NCBI GenBank assembly: GCA_037446555.1
Contig: JBBIIK010000001.1
Span: forward strand, 124,001-188,000
From: JANWVO01 sp037446555
Lineage (GTDB): Bacteria; Acidobacteriota; Terriglobia; Bryobacterales; Bryobacteraceae
DNA length: 64,000 nucleotides
Direction: 5' to 3'
The notes beneath the pieces are model-generated. The model saw only the letters and a list, made by a program, of their open reading frames with translations. It ran no database searches and was not told the DNA's origin. Shown here piece by piece: positions 62,827 through 64,000 of the stretch. Numbering within the stretch: position 1 is the stretch's first letter; each line of letters opens with the position of its first letter. Position numbers and translations under genes: made by a program.

Positions 62827-63873
62827 ATGAAGAAGATCGAAGTTGGCGTGCTGGGCGCCACCGGCATGGTGGGCCAGAATTTCATCCGTTTTCTGGACGG
62901 GCATCCGTGGTTCGAGCTGACGTGGGTGGGGGCGAGCGACCGTTCGGCGGGCAAGCCCTATCCGGAGGCGGCGGCGTGGAGGCTGGACGGAGACCTGCCG
63001 TCGGATGCGGCGAAGCTGACCGTGCAGGAGTGCAAGCCCGATGCAAAAGCGCCGAAACTTGTCTTTTCGGCGATGGACGCCTCTGCGGCGACCGAGATCG
63101 AGCGGGCATTCGCGGAGGCGGGGCACTATGTGGTTTCGAACTCGCGCAACCACCGCATGGAGCCGGACGTGCCGCTGCTGGTGCCGGAGATCAACGCCGC
63201 GCACCTGAAGTTGATCGAGCACCAGCACAAGCGGGGATGGAAGGGCGCGATCGTCACCAATCCGAACTGCAGCACGGTGGCGCTGACGATGGGTCTGGCG
63301 CCGCTGAAGCCGTTCGGGATCACGCAGGTGATGGCGACGACGATGCAGGCGGTTTCCGGGGCGGGCTATCCGGGCGTGGCGTCGTTCGACATCGTGGGCA
63401 ATGTGATTCCTTTCATCGGGGGCGAAGAGCCGAAGATGGAGACGGAGACGCTGAAGATCCTGGGCGAGTTCGCGGGCGACCATATTGAATATCTGCCGGC
63501 GCGGGTGAGCGCCCACTGCAACCGCGTGCCGGTGCTCGACGGGCACCTGGTGGCGGTGAGCGTGAGCCTGAGCCGGAAGGCGACGATTCATGAGCTGATC
63601 GGAGCCTACGACAGCTTCAGGGCGGAGCCGCAGAAGCTGAAGCTGCCGAGCGCGCCGCCGAAGCCGGTGCTGTACCTGCGCGAGGAGAACCGCCCGCAGC
63701 CGCGGCGCGATGCGGCGCGGGACAAGGGCATGACGGTGACGGTGGGCCGGCTGCGGACGTGCTCCGTGCTGGACTACAAGTTCGTGTGCCTGGCGCACAA
63801 CACGATCCGCGGCGCGGCGGGCGCGGCAGTGCTGAACGCGGAGCTGATGCACGCGCAGGGTCTATTGAAGTAG
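62827..63873 (+). CDS. asd: Aspartate-semialdehyde dehydrogenase (archaeal/fungal-type)
   Basis: 348 residues. It reduces aspartyl phosphate to aspartate semialdehyde with NADPH, the branch point to lysine, threonine and methionine. The NADP motif GVLGATGMVGQ is at 8-18, the catalytic cysteine is in NPNCST near 152-157, and GAGYPGVASFDIVGNVIPFI in parts near 180-200 and SAHCNRVPVLDGH near 228-240 are conserved. The length and these segments place it in the longer class found in archaea, fungi and several bacteria. The start MKKIEVGV has AGGCAGAC upstream. It precedes lysC by 9 bases. Confidence 0.94.
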   Translation: MKKIEVGVLGATGMVGQNFIRFLDGHPWFELTWVGASDRSAGKPYPEAAAWRLDGDLPSDAAKLTVQECKPDAKAPKLVFSAMDASAATEIERAFAEAGHYVVSNSRNHRMEPDVPLLVPEINAAHLKLIEHQHKRGWKGAIVTNPNCSTVALTMGLAPLKPFGITQVMATTMQAVSGAGYPGVASFDIVGNVIPFIGGEEPKMETETLKILGEFAGDHIEYLPARVSAHCNRVPVLDGHLVAVSVSLSRKATIHELIGAYDSFRAEPQKLKLPSAPPKPVLYLREENRPQPRRDAARDKGMTVTVGRLRTCSVLDYKFVCLAHNTIRGAAGAAVLNAELMHAQGLLK

Positions 63874-63882
63874 CAGGCAGCC

Positions 63883-64000
63883 ATGATCGTAATGAAGTTC
63901 GGCGGCACCTCGGTGGAGAGCGCCGCGGCGATCGAACGGGTGGCGGCCATTGTGCGCTCGCGGCTGGAGCGCAAGCCTCTGGTGGTGGTTTCGGCGATGG
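63883..64000 (+). CDS. lysC: Aspartate kinase (5' part, cut by window edge)
   Basis: The first 39 residues are visible: MIVMKFGGTSVESAAAIERV in parts. KFGGTSV is the nucleotide-binding signature of aspartokinases, and RKPLVVVSAM is the next conserved strand. It phosphorylates aspartate, the step just before Asd, and directly follows asd (9-base gap). The remainder, including the ACT regulatory domains, lies beyond the window. Confidence 0.9.
   Translation, partial: MIVMKFGGTSVESAAAIERVAAIVRSRLERKPLVVVSAM

Overview
The window is GC-rich chromosomal DNA from a soil-type bacterium. Its gene content points to Acidobacteriota, most likely the Bryobacterales/Solibacter side. The clues are a VWFA-related protein of the acidobacterial type, a CRTAC1/ASPIC FG-GAP protein, a PEP-CTERM protein, several Tat-exported oxidoreductase-like proteins, and many plant-polymer and TonB genes mixed with housekeeping operons. 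This is inferred from gene families; no rRNA or tRNA gene is visible, so the lineage cannot be fixed from the sequence alone. I see no phage, transposase, CRISPR array or integrated element. Genes are densely packed, with many 4-base ATGA/GTGA overlaps.

Layout: 1-3.7 kb, a cut-off exported protein, a secreted anchor-V protein with a CXXCH motif, a Tat-exported Gfo/Idh/MocA oxidoreductase and a VOC protein. 3.76-9.73 kb, a complete [NiFe]-hydrogenase maturation operon, hypF-C-D-E-A-B plus an endopeptidase, with no hydrogenase structural gene in the window. 9.7-11.4 kb, an FG-GAP/ASPIC protein. 11.4-16.9 kb, leuABCD on the minus strand with a divergent LysR gene. 17-22.3 kb, a TonB receptor, a PhoD-like phosphatase and an agarase-like glycosidase. 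22.3-31 kb, an ACT-domain protein, priA, a GNAT, a histidine ammonia-lyase, an OmpA-like protein and a TrmH-type methylase joined in frame to a second module.

31-32.5 kb carries rpmI-rplT followed by a ZapB-like coiled-coil protein and zapA. Downstream of zapA lies a 387-base gene-free stretch with strong secondary structure. 32.7-41 kb holds a PEP-CTERM protein, miaB, a bifunctional-nuclease-family gene, small unknown genes, a TPR protein, a sodium symporter and an APC permease in tandem, and an AT-hook-like small protein. 41-44.9 kb holds a beta-lactamase-fold/DUF1343 fusion (AmiE-NamZ-like, murein recycling), a pterin dehydratase and a Memo protein with a PqqD-like N-terminus. 44.9-48.3 kb is a molybdenum-cofactor operon (moeA-moaC-mogA) ending in a VWFA protein. 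48.3-52.3 kb is an amidase plus a catalytic/non-catalytic M16 peptidase pair. 52.3-55.2 kb is lexA, a zinc-ribbon microprotein, prmA and an enolase-superfamily enzyme. 55.3-64 kb holds DUF72, SDR, membrane-protein, phosphoglucomutase, exported AKR-like and GH10 xylanase genes, then M20-asd-lysC, the start of an aspartate-family (lysine/threonine/methionine) operon cut by the right edge.

The points most worth a second look are the AmiE-NamZ-like single-chain fusion, the structured RNA-like region after zapA, the pair of matching palindromes in front of the AT-hook gene, the PqqD-Memo fusion, the TrmH fusion, and a recurring pattern of -10-like hexamers 6-9 bases before start codons, suggesting frequent leaderless transcripts.
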